A DNA stretch of 64,000 nt from assembly GCA_029891385.1 (NCBI GenBank), contig CM057233.1, forward strand, positions 14,965,663 to 15,029,662. The letters run 5' to 3'. This stretch comes from Erythroxylum novogranatense. Its lineage: Eukaryota > Streptophyta > Magnoliopsida > Malpighiales > Erythroxylaceae. A program made the translations under genes and the position numbers. Shown piece by piece: positions 32,950-44,272 of this stretch. Under the pieces are notes generated by a model that ran no database searches, was not told the DNA's origin, and worked only from the letters and a program-made list of their open reading frames with translations. Position 1 is the stretch's first letter, and every line of letters starts with the position of its first letter.

Positions 32950-34877
32950 TGTAGGAAAATCCCGGTGTGAGCATCACATGCCCACGGTGCGGAAAACAAA
33001 AATTTTTATTCCGGGACCTTCCCGAAAGCTAGGATCCATGTGTCTATACAACAAACTCAAACCATAACGGCCAAAGGAGACCGTCTCTAACGGTATCCAC
33101 GCAGAGATCGGAGAACCTAACCGGGACAAACCCTTTGACTCGGGAATAGCTAGAAGAAATTAAAGACTGCTAGATCTTACCTTTGTTCTTGGAGAGCTTG
33201 AATCAACGATGAAGAGGAGATAAAAAGGCTTGAAGAGTATGAAGATCGTTGATGGAGAAGAGAGGAAAAAAAAACACTTTTCTTCAAAACTTTTCTCCTA
33301 CTTCCAAAAGCCAACGATCATCCTCTATCAAAAGCACCTTCCTTTTGTTTTTAAACCCTTTTAAATGATGCCCATCGATCACCACCTCTTCCATTCTAGC
33401 TATTTTTTCTTTAGCCATTAAATGGAATTGATGACTAAGCATATGAAAGAAGCTTCTTATGCTTCTTCTCCTCTTCCACGTATAACACACACGCATATAT
33501 ATATATATGACTGGACCACTTCAGCAGTTATATACATATATATATATGATTAATTAATTGAAGAATTAATATATATATATATATATTAATTCTTCAATTA
33601 ATTAATCATATATATATATATGTATATAATCTGAAATGGTCCAATCATCTCGGGTCGATCTACGGGTCGGTATGGAAAAACCACCGAAAACCTTTTTCAG
33701 CAATACCGATGTCGCGATCTCATCGGGACATATCTCGATCTCATCGGGATCCATTTAATCCTTTTGCTCTCCATATATTGGAACTCTGTCCAAAACTATT
33801 TTATTTAATTCTCCGAGACACTCTTATCGTGTGACCCATTAGGTTCCGGTTATGTTGGCCACTTAGATTAACACTTAATCTGAGCAAGTCATGAGCGGTA
33901 TCTAGCAACACAACATGACCCCCAATTGACCGGAAAGTAATTGGTTTGACGAATGAACATGTATTCATCATGAACCATATCAAGAACCTTTCCATAGACA
34001 ATTACCGTGCAATTCGTCCTTTCACCATGCTATACCCCACTTGGTTATGAGTATGGGCAAAGTGTCAACTCTTACTAGACTGACTACGTCAAATCTAGTC
34101 CAAGTGATTTCAGTTCTTGTCCTGTGACTCATTACTTTATATGTCAATGAAGACATTCTTCATGACATATATGCTCCGGCCAGAGACTTCCAAGTAATGA
34201 CCCTGACAAGAGGCCATGGATATCATCTTCTCCTATCACAGAAGTGGTGAATCCTCTATTGGCTACTCAATTACCTTCGAATACCTCAAGTTGTACCCAA
34301 TCACCACCCTATGAGCGACCTCTGTAAGGCAACAAAGAATGGAGTCAAAGCACAGAATCAGTATCCAAGATAACCTTGAGCACCTCAAGTCTAAGGATAC
34401 TTGCACCATTGCTATGATGAGATTATCACTAACATTTGAATAGGACATCCATGTGATGATCTCATAGCAAGTCATCCAATGTACTTACTACCTCTAGTAA
34501 GCATCCCCATCTCAACCCTAAATATCTCATATTTACAGTTTCTGAGATCCACTGCTTGATCAAATCAAGGAGCTTGAGATGTGCTAGTCTCTCTGAATTA
34601 TCGATGTCCAGTCTCAGTAATCCTATGACTAGGGATAATTTAGATACTGACATAATTGCACATGATAGGAATCTCAGTAGTAAGATCACATCACAATTTT
34701 CTTCATGCTATGTCATATATCATGGACTTCATTAATTTGCTTATAGATCAATATCCATTCATAAATAATGAACAGTAAGTTAATGAAACATGCCTTTCTT
34801 TATTTATTCATAAAGTATGTACACAACTTTGTACAAAATGCACTAAAGGTGATTGCCTTCAGGGCACTACTCTAACA
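32950..34877 (-). mobile_element. Copia B 3' LTR with internal fold-back duplication
   Basis: 1928 bp, about 57 bp longer than its partner. The extra length comes largely from an inverted duplication centred at 33577/33578 (33509-33646): the block containing GACTGGACCACTTC is a reversed copy of the block ending GGTCCAATC. The partner LTR has only one arm. Confidence 0.93.
33509..33646. repeat. 138-bp near-palindrome (fold-back duplication)
   Basis: Two arms of about 69 bp pair around 33577/33578 with a few mismatches and a 2-bp offset inside an AT run. The inner part TTAATTAATTGAAGAATTAA is exact. The outer part pairs GACTGGACCAC with GAAATGGTCCAATC. Confidence 0.92.
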
Positions 34878-34889
34878 ATCTCCCACTTG
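34878..34889 (-). promoter_or_regulatory. Copia B polypurine tract
   Basis: The minus strand AAGTGGGAGAT abuts the 3' LTR, identical to copia A. Confidence 0.85.
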
Positions 34890-36128
34890 ACCTAAAGCCA
34901 ATCGCCTTGATATCTAATACCATAGGCGAGTACATGAGAATCAAAACTCTTTTGTGATAATGGCTTTGTCAACGGATCAGCAATATTTTGCTCGGTGAGA
35001 ATTCTCTCGATCTAGACATCACCTCGTCCTATGATCTCCCTGATCAGATGATATCTGCGGAGTACGTGTTTGGATCGTTGATGAGATTTTGGTTTTAAAC
35101 ACATGAATAGCCCCATTGTTGTCACAATACAATCAGATGGGCCCATCAACGCTAGGAACCACACCAAGTTCAGTAATACACTTCTTGATCCAAACTGCTT
35201 CCTTTGCTGCTTCTGAAGCGGCAATGTACTCTGCCTCGGTTGTTGAATGAACAGTTGTCTCTTGTTTGGAACTCTTCCAACTAATCGCCCGCCATTCAAT
35301 GTGAATCGTAACTTCGACCGGGATTTGGAATCATCCTTATCGATTGTTGGCGGCATCCGCATACTCGCTCACTTTGAGATTTCCATCCCATATATCAAGA
35401 AAACATCCTTGGTCCTTCGCAAGTATTGAGGATATTCTCGATGACCACCCGATGACCCTCACCAGATCCGATTGGTATCCGCTCGTAACACTTAGAGCAT
35501 ATGATACATCGGGTCTCGTACATAGCATAGCGTACATGATAGATCCTACCACAGATGCATACGGGATCATACTCATGCGCATCCTCTCATCTTGTGTCTT
35601 AGGACACATAGATTTCGAGAGTGTTATCCCATGAGTCACGGGAAGGTACCCTCTCTTGGATTGTTCCATGCTAAACCTTTTTAGCATCTTGTCTATGTAC
35701 GTTGATTGTGAATGACCAAGCAACCTTTTTGATCTATCTCTATAAATCTTTATCCCAAGGATATAAGTTGCTTCACCAAGGTCTTTCATGGCAAATTATT
35801 TGGACAACCAAATCTTGACTGATTGTAGCATAGAGACATCGTTTCCTAGCAATAATATGTCATCTACATACAGCACAAGGAATACGATTACAGTCCAATT
35901 AACCTTCTTATACACACAATGTTCATCCAGATTTTGTGAGAAACCAAACTCTTTGATTACCTCATCAAAACGGATATTTCAACTCCTGAATGCTTGTTTC
36001 AATCCATAGATAGATTTCTGAAGCTTGCATACCATTTCGCCATCATAGGAGGTGAAGCCCTCAGGTTGTGTCATATACACATCCTCAGCTAGATTTCCAT
36101 TTAGGAAAGTTGTCTTCACATCCATTTG
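34890..36128 (-). pseudogene. Copia B RT (3' part) and RNase H, heavily degraded
   Basis: RT retains the catalytic LYVDDILLLGND near 35865, unlike copia A, and MKDLGEATYILGIKIYRDR (35789-35740). Stops interrupt the stretch between 36128 and 35790. RNase H is recognisable by LYCD-region homology and SKHVLRRYHLIREIIGRGD (about 35090-35010). Its N-terminal part (35430-35200) is in several frames because of many short deletions relative to copia A. The end toward the purine tract (34890-35010) matches copia A but is not open. Confidence 0.85.
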
Positions 36129-37001
36129 TCATATCTCATAATCATAATGAGTGGCAATGGCTAGGTATATTCTAATGGATTTAAGCATTGCTCTTTGAAA
36201 TTTCAAGGTCTCGTCGTAGTCAACTCCTTGTCTTTGACGAAAGCCTTTAGCCACAAGCCTTGCTTTATAGGTAATTACATTACCATCCATGTCGATTTTC
36301 TTTTTGAAAACCCATTTACACCCTATGGGTTTGATTCCTTCGGGTGCCTCAACCAAAGTACATACTTGGTTTTCATACATGGAATCCATTTCAGCCTTCA
36401 TGGCTTGAGGCCATTTCTCATATTCTGAACTCTTCAGAACCTCTTCATAGGTAGTAGGCTCATCATCTTCTATAAGCAATACGTCATTCTGTTCATTCAC
36501 GAGAAATCCATATCTCTCGGGAACAGAGCGTATCCTACGTGACCTACGAACTTCGTGTATTGTAGAAGGTTGAACTGTTACTTCATCTGTATGAGTCACA
36601 GTTTCAGGTTCAGGCAGTTGATCTGCGTCTGTTTGAGCATCTTGAACTTCTTCAAGCTCAATTTTGCTCCCACTGTCTTCTTGTAAAAGAAACTCTTTCT
36701 CTAGAAAGACAGCATGCTTCGAAACAAACACCTTTTGTTCCTCAGCAAGGTAGAATTGATATCCCATTGTTTCTTTAGGATATCCTACGAACATACACTT
36801 GTCAGATTTTGCATCAAGTTTATCTGACTGTGTCCGTTTCACATAAGCAGGACAACCCCAAACTTTCAAATGAGTAAGATAGGGTCTTTTGTTAGTCCAC
36901 ATCTCATATGGAGTAACATCAACTGTCTTTGATGGAACTCGTTTAACAAATAAACAGTGTCTCAAGTGCATACCCCCAAAAGGATTTTGGTAACTTTGCA
37001 A
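36129..37001 (-). pseudogene. Copia B integrase C-terminal region and RT start
   Basis: A 290-codon frame that begins just after a frameshift near 36950. It contains PYEMWTNKRPYLTHLKVW, VKRTQSDKLDAKSDKCMFVG, the linker RRSRRIRSVPERYGFLV, then the RT start KWVFKKKIDMDGNV and ITYKARLVAKGFRQRQGVDY. Unlike copia A, the RT start continues with GFRQRQGVDYDET, the normal family sequence, so B is better preserved here. Confidence 0.9.
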
Positions 37002-37413
37002 AGCCCATCATTGATCGTACCATGTCTAACAAGGTTCGATTTCTCCTTTCTGCCACACCATTATGCTGTGGTGTGTAAGGAGGAGTCCACTGAGATAAAA
37101 TCCCATTATCTATGAGATAATCCAAAAACTCTTGGTCTAAGTATTCCCCACCACGATCTGATCGTAATGTCTTGATACTTTTCCCAAGTTGGTTTTCTAC
37201 TTCATTTCTGAATTGTTTGAACTTTTCAAATGCTTCATATTTGTATCTCATCAGATACAAGTACCCATATCGAGAATAATCATCGATAAAGGTAATGAAG
37301 TAAAGACAACCACTTCTGGCATGGATGGGCATCGGACCACATACATCTGAATGTATTAGGTCTAATACTCCAGTCGCTCGTTCACCATTTCCCTTAAAGG
37401 GTAATTTAGTCAT
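36943..37413 (-). pseudogene. Copia B integrase catalytic core
   Basis: The frame contains LIHSDVCGPM, FITFIDDYSRYGYLYLM, LRSDRGGEYLDQEF and NGVAERRNRTLLDM, so the three acidic residues of the DD35E core are present. Just upstream, the zinc-finger Cys pair (TCESCLLGK) is intact, in contrast to copia A. The open frame is preceded by stops near 37425. Confidence 0.9.
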
Positions 37414-38800
37414 CTTGCCTAATAAACAAGATTCACATGTGTCATATGATTCATAATCAAATGACCCTAAACTACCACTATTATGGAGCTTAGCTATGCG
37501 TCTCTCATTTATATGGCCAAGGCGACAATGTCATAAGTAAGTTGATTTTAAATTATCTCGTTTATGTCTTTTCGTGTCATTGACATTCATAATTGGATGT
37601 GACATATCTAATATGTAAATTCCATTGCATAATGTACCAGTACCATAAAGCATGCCATTCAAACTAATAGAACAACCATTGTTACTAAAAGTCAAATGGA
37701 AACCATTTCTATTTAAATAAGAGCAGATAATATGTTCTTTGTTAATCTGGTACAAAATAACATTCATCCAATTTAATTACAAGCCTAGTGGGAGTGACAA
37801 AAGTAAGTGCCTACGGCTAATGCAGAACTCTTGCTCCATTTCCCACACGCAGGTCTAGTTCTCCTTCATGAGTCGCATCATCGTCCTCGAGGCCCTCGTG
37901 ATATCATTGCATATATGTGAACCACAACCGTATCTAATACCCATATGTTATGGTCGTAAACAGTATTAACCTCGATGACAAACATAAGCTGAAGAAGTCG
38001 AGGCATCGATGCCTTCTTCGCTTCAATTCTTCCAGATAGACTTTATAGTTTAAGCAAGGTGGCGGTCTTGCCACAATGGAAGCAAGTTCCTTTAGTGCGA
38101 TCTCTTTGGTTTCTTCTTGGCTGCACTTCCTTTTGGTTTCTTAAACCTTTTTTCTTTAGATTCTTTTCTTTGAACGGAAGAAGAGTCCACCATAAGCACT
38201 TGCTTGCTATCCTTCTTGATAGCTTGCTCTGCATTGTCTTAAGCGAGATTGATCAACTCGAGGATTGTCGTGGATATTTGGTTCATCCGATAGTTTAACA
38301 CAAACCGTGAATAACTATCGACAATCCAACCGAATTAAGTCAACACTTAATTCATAATCCATAACAAAACCTAAGACAACCAACCTCTCAATATACCCAT
38401 TCATCTTGATTGCACACGCTCGCAGATGAACCCGAGTCATCTTAGTAGTAAAGAGTAGCCTCGAGGTCTCGAACCTTTCGCATGAGCTTGCTCATCAAGC
38501 AGTTCCTAAGATGAAACACTATGGTATTAGCATCCATAGACTCATCGCTTCTGCACTCTGGTGACATCGAGGCAAGCATAATGCGGTAGCCATATCCTTT
38601 GTCTTTAAGATGCTTACGATATGCTTTTCGATCCTCATCGAAGCATCGTCGACAGAGTGGATCGGGAAGTGGAACATCTAGGACATATCCAGTTCCTCGA
38701 CACGAGAACAATTCTCGATTTCTCGACCAATCTAGAAAGTTAGGTCCGATTAATTTGTTGGAGTCCATAAGCGGCGCAAGTTCATCTGGAAGTCATCTTC
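37414..38800 (-). pseudogene. Copia B Gag, zinc knuckle and protease, multiple small deletions
   Basis: Gag starts near 38795. Pieces are in all three frames, for example MDSNKLIGPNFLDWSRN and ASMSPE, with TKGTCFHCGKT keeping two Cys of the knuckle at about 38065. The protease region (about 37950-37790) is degraded. Compared with copia A, many changes turn CAG or CTG into CG, giving a net loss of about 15 nt over 500 nt of Gag (491 against 506). These deletions are what break the frame. Confidence 0.85.
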
Positions 38801-40896
38801 AATAACCTATAGGAAAAGAGAGAAAGAATGTTAGAATAGAATTACATGCATGATCATAAGGACTTGAATGACATGCATATGGCTCCCACTAGTTTCAAAG
38901 AATCCATAACCCTCGATGCGAATCCAAGAAACATTATGACAAAATGTCTAGTGGGTCGATATCCGACATTACTAAAATGACCTTGGGTTTACCCAACAAG
39001 CCACCTTAGGTCAATCGGTAGGTATCGGTCATACCAATTGCATCATAGATATCCGACATTACTAAAATGACCTTGGGTTTACCAACAAGCCACCTTAGAT
39101 CTATCGGCGGTATCGGTCATACCATTTGCTTCATAGATGCAACTATCGACTAGTCTATCAACTCGTGATGTATGCACACATTAGGTTTATCAACTCTTGA
39201 TGCGCTGCGTACATCGATGTACACTACCCATTTCGCCTCTGTCCACGTTGACCTTGAGTTTACTCAACAAATCAACGCTTCTAGTGAAAACCGACCCATT
39301 AATCCGAAAATCTTATTTTCATGGTTCGAACATATCCGTATAGAGTAAGCTTGAGTTTACCTAACAACCCAACTCTATAAGAACTCTGGTTCTCCCCATA
39401 TTAATGGAAGGCGTTAGTTTTCATATTATATGTGAGGGTTTTCAGGTCTCATCTTCTTCTCCTCCAAGCCGTAGGATTATAGTCACCATGACTATATGGA
39501 ATGATTTAGGGCAATTCATCAATCACATTGAGTCTATACCTAAAATCATCCATCATCCCACCTTTGCATGTTGTAAGTCGACTTGTGTATGTATAAGTCG
39601 ACTTATACTAGTGTGTAAGTCGACTTATGCATGTGTAAGTCGACTTATGCTAGTGTGTAAGTCGACTTATGCAGTTTGTGCTAACAAGTCGACACTGCAC
39701 TATCGTGCAAGTCGACTTATCGTCTACGATTGCATTTTGACAAGTCGACTTATATCTTTATTAGTCGACTTATCCATGTGGAATGGCTATCTAATCGGCT
39801 AATTTCTCAATCCGTGCAGTTCCAATTCACAATACCAAGTGTAATACACTTTACCTTGATGTACCAATGAAACACTTTCATTGTTCCATGCTTACCATAT
39901 ATAATCAAACTATACATGAAAAACTTGAAATTGATGAATACACTCTTATTCATTTAGATCTCCAAATAATTTGAGAATATCAAACTATCACCCTAAGTAT
40001 CTCTAGGTAGTCTAAACTTTATCAAGATTACTTCGGCACTGGTCACAAAATTTGTGACGGCCAAAATAATCAAGACAAGGAAATGCACTAACGAGACACT
40101 AATGTGACACATTTGACATCCGAAAAATATTTGAAAACCCAATTTCAAGAAATTCAATTTAGAAAGCATACAACATCAATATAACACATTTTTAATCACA
40201 TTAAAAATGATCCAAGGCATTGGAATTGAGAAATACACAATTTATCATTCCAAACAAAGCAGCTCCAGCAACTTTCTCAAAACTGCCAAGTTCTGTCTTT
40301 TGCTTGAAAAACTCATTGAAACAATTTCAATAAATTCTGAGAAAATTATAGAGGTTACAAAATGTTCACAACATGTTCCATGAATTGTTTCAGGATTTAT
40401 TTCCAACAAAAACTCATCCAACCTCAGCAACAAAGCCAATGTAGAATCTGTGTTCCTCAACACGTTATTCCCATCCAGCACACAATAAATTCTCAAATAA
40501 ATAGTAAATCACCTCGAAAACATTTTTCCATTCTCATAGACATTCATAAACATCTTAGAGACATGTTGGTGAAAGAAAATCCGAAATTTTTTTTTACAAT
40601 TTATTCTTGAATTTATAAGCATGCCTATTCATTGAATGTGCACAAAGACAACAACCAGAACATTGGGGAATAAATTAGCAAAACCATATCAAATCACATT
40701 GATAAATTCCGAGCTTCCACAGAAATATGCAACAACATCTTGTGAACATATCTGGGCAAGAAAATTTTGAAAAATATATTTCTATACTGAATTCGAAATT
40801 CACACAATCAACATGCATCATCGTCACAAGCAATAGGCAACTCCGACCTAGTCATGGTTTCTTCGTTATATAGGACACAAGTGGCTCTAATACCAC
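38801..40896 (-). mobile_element. Copia B leader region with AAGTCGACTT array
   Basis: Non-coding leader matching copia A from Gag to the 5' LTR. The same ATATCCGACATTACTAA duplication is present (about 38959-39125). The palindromic minisatellite at 39572-39775 uses AAGTCGACTT where copia A uses AGTCGACT. The 132-codon plus-strand frame at 39404-39802 reads through the repeats and is not a gene. Confidence 0.8.
40884..40895 (-). promoter_or_regulatory. Copia B primer-binding site
   Basis: The minus strand reads TGGTATTAGAGC, one mismatch from the initiator Met-tRNA complement, one base from the 5' LTR. Confidence 0.88.
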
Positions 40897-41430
40897 TGTA
40901 GGAAAATTCCGGTGTGAGCATCACATGCCCATGGTGCAGAAAACAAAAATTTTTGTTCCGAGACCTTCCCGAAAGCCAGGATCCTTGTGTCTATATAACA
41001 AACTCAAACCATAACGGCCAAAGGAGACCGTCTCTAACGGTATCCACGCAGAGATCGAAGAACCTAACCGGGACAAACCCTTTGACCCGGGAATAGCTAG
41101 AACAAATTAAAGACTGCTAGATCTTACCTTTTTTCTTGGAGAGCTTGAATCAACGATGAAGAGGAGATGGAAAGGCTTGAAGAGTATGAAGATCGTTGAT
41201 GGAGAAGAGAGGAAAAAAAACACTTTTCTTCAAAACTTTTCTCCTACTTCCAAAAGCCAACGATCATCCTCTATCAAAAGCACCTTCCTTTTGTTTTTAA
41301 ACCCTTTTAAATGATGCCCATTGATCACCACCTCTTCCATTCTAGCTATTTTTTCTTTAGCCATTAAATGGAATTGATGACTAAGCATATGAAAGAAGCT
41401 TCTTATGCTTCTTCTCCTCTTCCACGTATA

Positions 41431-41464
<34 letters not shown>

Positions 41465-42767
41465 TAATTCTTCAATTAATTAATCATATATATATATATA
41501 TATGTATATAATTGCTGAAGTGGTCCAGTCACACCGGGGTCGGTCCTACCGGGTCCCGGTATGGAAAAACCACCAAAAACCTTTTTCAGCAATATCAATG
41601 TCGCGATCTCATCGGGACATATCTCGATCTCATCGGGATCCATTTAGTCCTTTTTCTCTCCATATATTGGAACTCTGTCCAAAACTATTTTACGAATTCT
41701 TCGAGACACTCTTATGCGTGTGACCCATTAGGTTCTCGGTTATGTTGGCCACTTAGATTAACACTTAATCTGGGCAAGTCATGAGCGGTATCTAGTAACA
41801 CATCATGACCCCCAATTGATCGGAAAGTAATTGATTTGACGAATGAACATGTATTCATCATGAACCATATCACGAACCTTTCCATAGACAATTATCGTGC
41901 AATTCGTCCTTTCACCATGCTATACCCCACTTAGTTATGAGTATGGGCAAAGTGTCAACTCTTACTAGACTGACTACGTCAAATCTAGTCCAAGTGATTT
42001 CAGTTCTTGTCCTGGGACTCATTACTTTATATGTCAATGAAGACATTCTTCATGACATATATGTTCCGGCCAGAGACTTCCAAGTAATGACCCTGACAAG
42101 AGGCCATGGGTATCATCTTCTGCTATCACAGAAGTGGTGAATCCTCTATTGGCTACTCAATTACCTTCGAATACCTCAAGCTATACCCAATCACCACCCT
42201 ATGAGCGACCTCTGTAAGGCAACAAGGAATGGAGTCAAAGCACAGAATCAGTATCCAAGATATCCTTGAGCACCTCAAGTCTAAGTATACTTGCACCATT
42301 GCTATGATGAGATTAGCACTGACATTAGAATAGGACATCCATGTGATGATCTCATAGCAGGTCATCCAATATACTTACTACCTCTAGTAAGCATCCACAT
42401 CTCAACCCTAAATATCTCATATTTACAGTTTCTGAGATCCACTGCTTGATCAAATCAAGGAGCTTGAGATGTACTAGTCTCTCCGGATTACCGATGTCCG
42501 TTCTCAGTAATCCTATGACTAGGGATAATTTAGATACTGACATAATTGCACATGATAGGAATCTCAGTAGTATCATCACATCACAATTTCCTTCATGCTA
42601 TGTCATATATCATGGACTTCATTAATTTGCTTATAGATCAATATCCATTAAAAAATAATGAACAACAAGTTAATGAAACATGCCTTTCTTTATTTACTCA
42701 TAAAGTATGTTCACAACTTTGTACAAAATGCGCTAAAGGCGATTGCCTTCAGGGTACTACTCTAACA
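40897..42767 (-). mobile_element. Copia B 5' LTR
   Basis: 1871 bp, partner of 32950-34877. It has a single arm of the AT-rich block (about 41440-41520), showing the ancestral arrangement before the fold-back duplication in the other LTR. Confidence 0.93.
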
Positions 42768-44272
42768 TGGCATATCTCTTTCTTCCTTTAGCAGTGGATC
42801 CACCCGCTGGGTTTCCACCAAATATCATATTACTGACCCTTACGGGTCGGTCATCTCGTTGCCCAATATTCCTGTCGCCTCGGGCCCTGAATCGACCTCA
42901 CTTTGCGACGGTCATCTGTATTGGCGTTCTGTCGACCTTCACCGTTTCTATCATTTCACCTCCCATACTACCGTCTGTTGTCGAACCGACAGGGCCTATG
43001 CTCGTTATCTCGGTCGGCATTTTGCTCATGCTTTGCAAATCGGCTCAACCTTCCCCTTTGGATGAGGGATTCGATCTCTCTTTTCAACTGCCAGCAATGT
43101 TCCGTGTCATGACCGATGTCTTTTTGGAAATGGCAATATAAATTGGGGTTTCTATCCTTGGAGGGAGTCTTCATCTTTTCGGGTTCTCGGATAGTTTCCC
43201 CGTCCGCTCTTATGGCCGCGAGTACTTCTGCATATCGTCTATTAAGCGGGGTGAACTCCTGTCGATATCCCTGTCGATCGATTGGCTTTCTCCAGCTCGA
43301 CTGGCCTTTTTGTCGCTTGTGCGAAACACCCGCTCTGTCATTTGGCGAGCGATCATCCGTCTGACGCCTCGTATTTTTCAGCACTTCTTCAAGCTGAATG
43401 TACCTGTCCGTCCTGTTTCTTATTTCCTGAACAGATCGGGGCTGATCGAGGGATAACGAATTTTTGAACGCCTTATCCCTTGTGTTGTTCATTAGCGCTG
43501 CCAACATTGACGAGTAAGTGAGGTCGAGGACCTCAACCGCTTCATTATTGAACCGAGTGATGAACTCCCGCAAACTTTCGTTCCTTCCTTGGGTCAATTG
43601 CATCACCTCCAAAGTTGTCTTCTGTTGCCGCTTACTGGTGGCGAACTAGTTCAGGAATAATAACCTGAAATCTTCGAAACATGTGATATAGCTCGAGGGC
43701 AGGCTATTGAACCATCGCCGAGCTCCCTCTTGGAAAGTCGTACAGAATGCCTTACACTGAACGGCGTCCGGAACGCAATGTAGATTCATCATGGATTGGA
43801 AGTGCTGTAGGTAGTCCAGAGGGTCGGTCTTTCCAGTGTATTTTTCAGGCGTTGGTATTTTGGTGCCGGGCGCCGGAAGGCTATCCAAGATTCCCGGGAT
43901 AAAGGGAGAGCTGTATTGTGTTGTCGGGCGATCTGGGCGGAAGCTCATGGCTGTGTTAATCCGATCGTCCACGATTTTCTCTAAGTCTTTGGTTAGGTGG
44001 CGATCGGTTGCCATCTTTGGTCTCTGCGTCTGATTTGCCTTGTGAGCAGATCTTTGTGGTGCCATTTGAGACCATAAGATCTGGGGAATCAACAGGTCAA
44101 CCACTTCCTCAATCTGTTTTCGGGTGAAGGAGGTGTGTACATGCGGAAGAGGATCTGCATCAGAGAGGCGCTGGAGATTCGGGCGCATGTTGGTTTCAAC
44201 GTTATCCTCCAGGGCTACGCTTTGTTCTTCTTGTTCCAAGGTTTGAGGTTGCGGTTGATCATTCGGGTCTGA
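42768..44272 (-). pseudogene. Tat gypsy Gag and protease start
   Basis: The Gag frame runs through QPQPQTLEQEEQSVALEDN, PFIPGILDSLPAPGTKIPTP, KYTGKTDPLDYLQHFQSMM, GARRWFNSLPSSYI and FEDFRLLFLN, the usual plant gypsy Gag core. A TAG at 43646-43648 interrupts it and the same frame continues at 43645 to 42968. The nucleocapsid zinc region is LYCHFQKDIGHDTEHC (about 43130). The linker then leads to GGSTAKGRKRYA at 42768, where copia B cuts in. No initiator Met is evident; sequence upstream of 44272 belongs to a different gene. Confidence 0.88.

Larger units (their letters stand above)
32950..42767 (-). mobile_element. Copia B: second Ty1/copia element of the same family, inserted in gypsy protease
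   Basis: The LTRs at 32950-34877 and 40897-42767 have the same termini as copia A. The host sequence repeats TGGCATA immediately outside each end (about 32942-32949 and 42768-42775). This is a slightly longer and less regular duplication than the usual 5 bp, with one extra base next to the left LTR. Internal order and orientation equal copia A. The LTR interior differs: its 33190-33290 region has a purine-rich segment of its own, so B is a distinct subfamily. Coding parts carry many small indels. Confidence 0.95.
10811..44272 (-). mobile_element. Ty3/gypsy retrotransposon, Tat-type, split by three younger insertions
   Basis: Minus-strand order is Gag (44272-42968), protease start (about 42830-42768, resuming at 32949), RT, RNase H, a second archaeal-type RNase H, integrase (ending 29141), a 64-bp tandem array, and an antisense ORF on the plus strand. 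The last part is a probable LTR/terminal region at 10811-11990. Dual RNase H plus an antisense extra ORF between pol and the 3' LTR is the hallmark of the Tat lineage. Copia A, a solo LTR and copia B interrupt it. No 5' LTR was found beyond Gag; host-gene exons abut it instead. Coding damage is mostly in-frame stops rather than frameshifts. The outer ends are approximate. Confidence 0.85.

Noticed and set aside
42743..43141. 132-codon plus-strand ORF opposite gypsy Gag
   Set aside because: Antisense shadow of the Gag zinc-knuckle and linker region; the minus-strand frame carries the recognised motifs.
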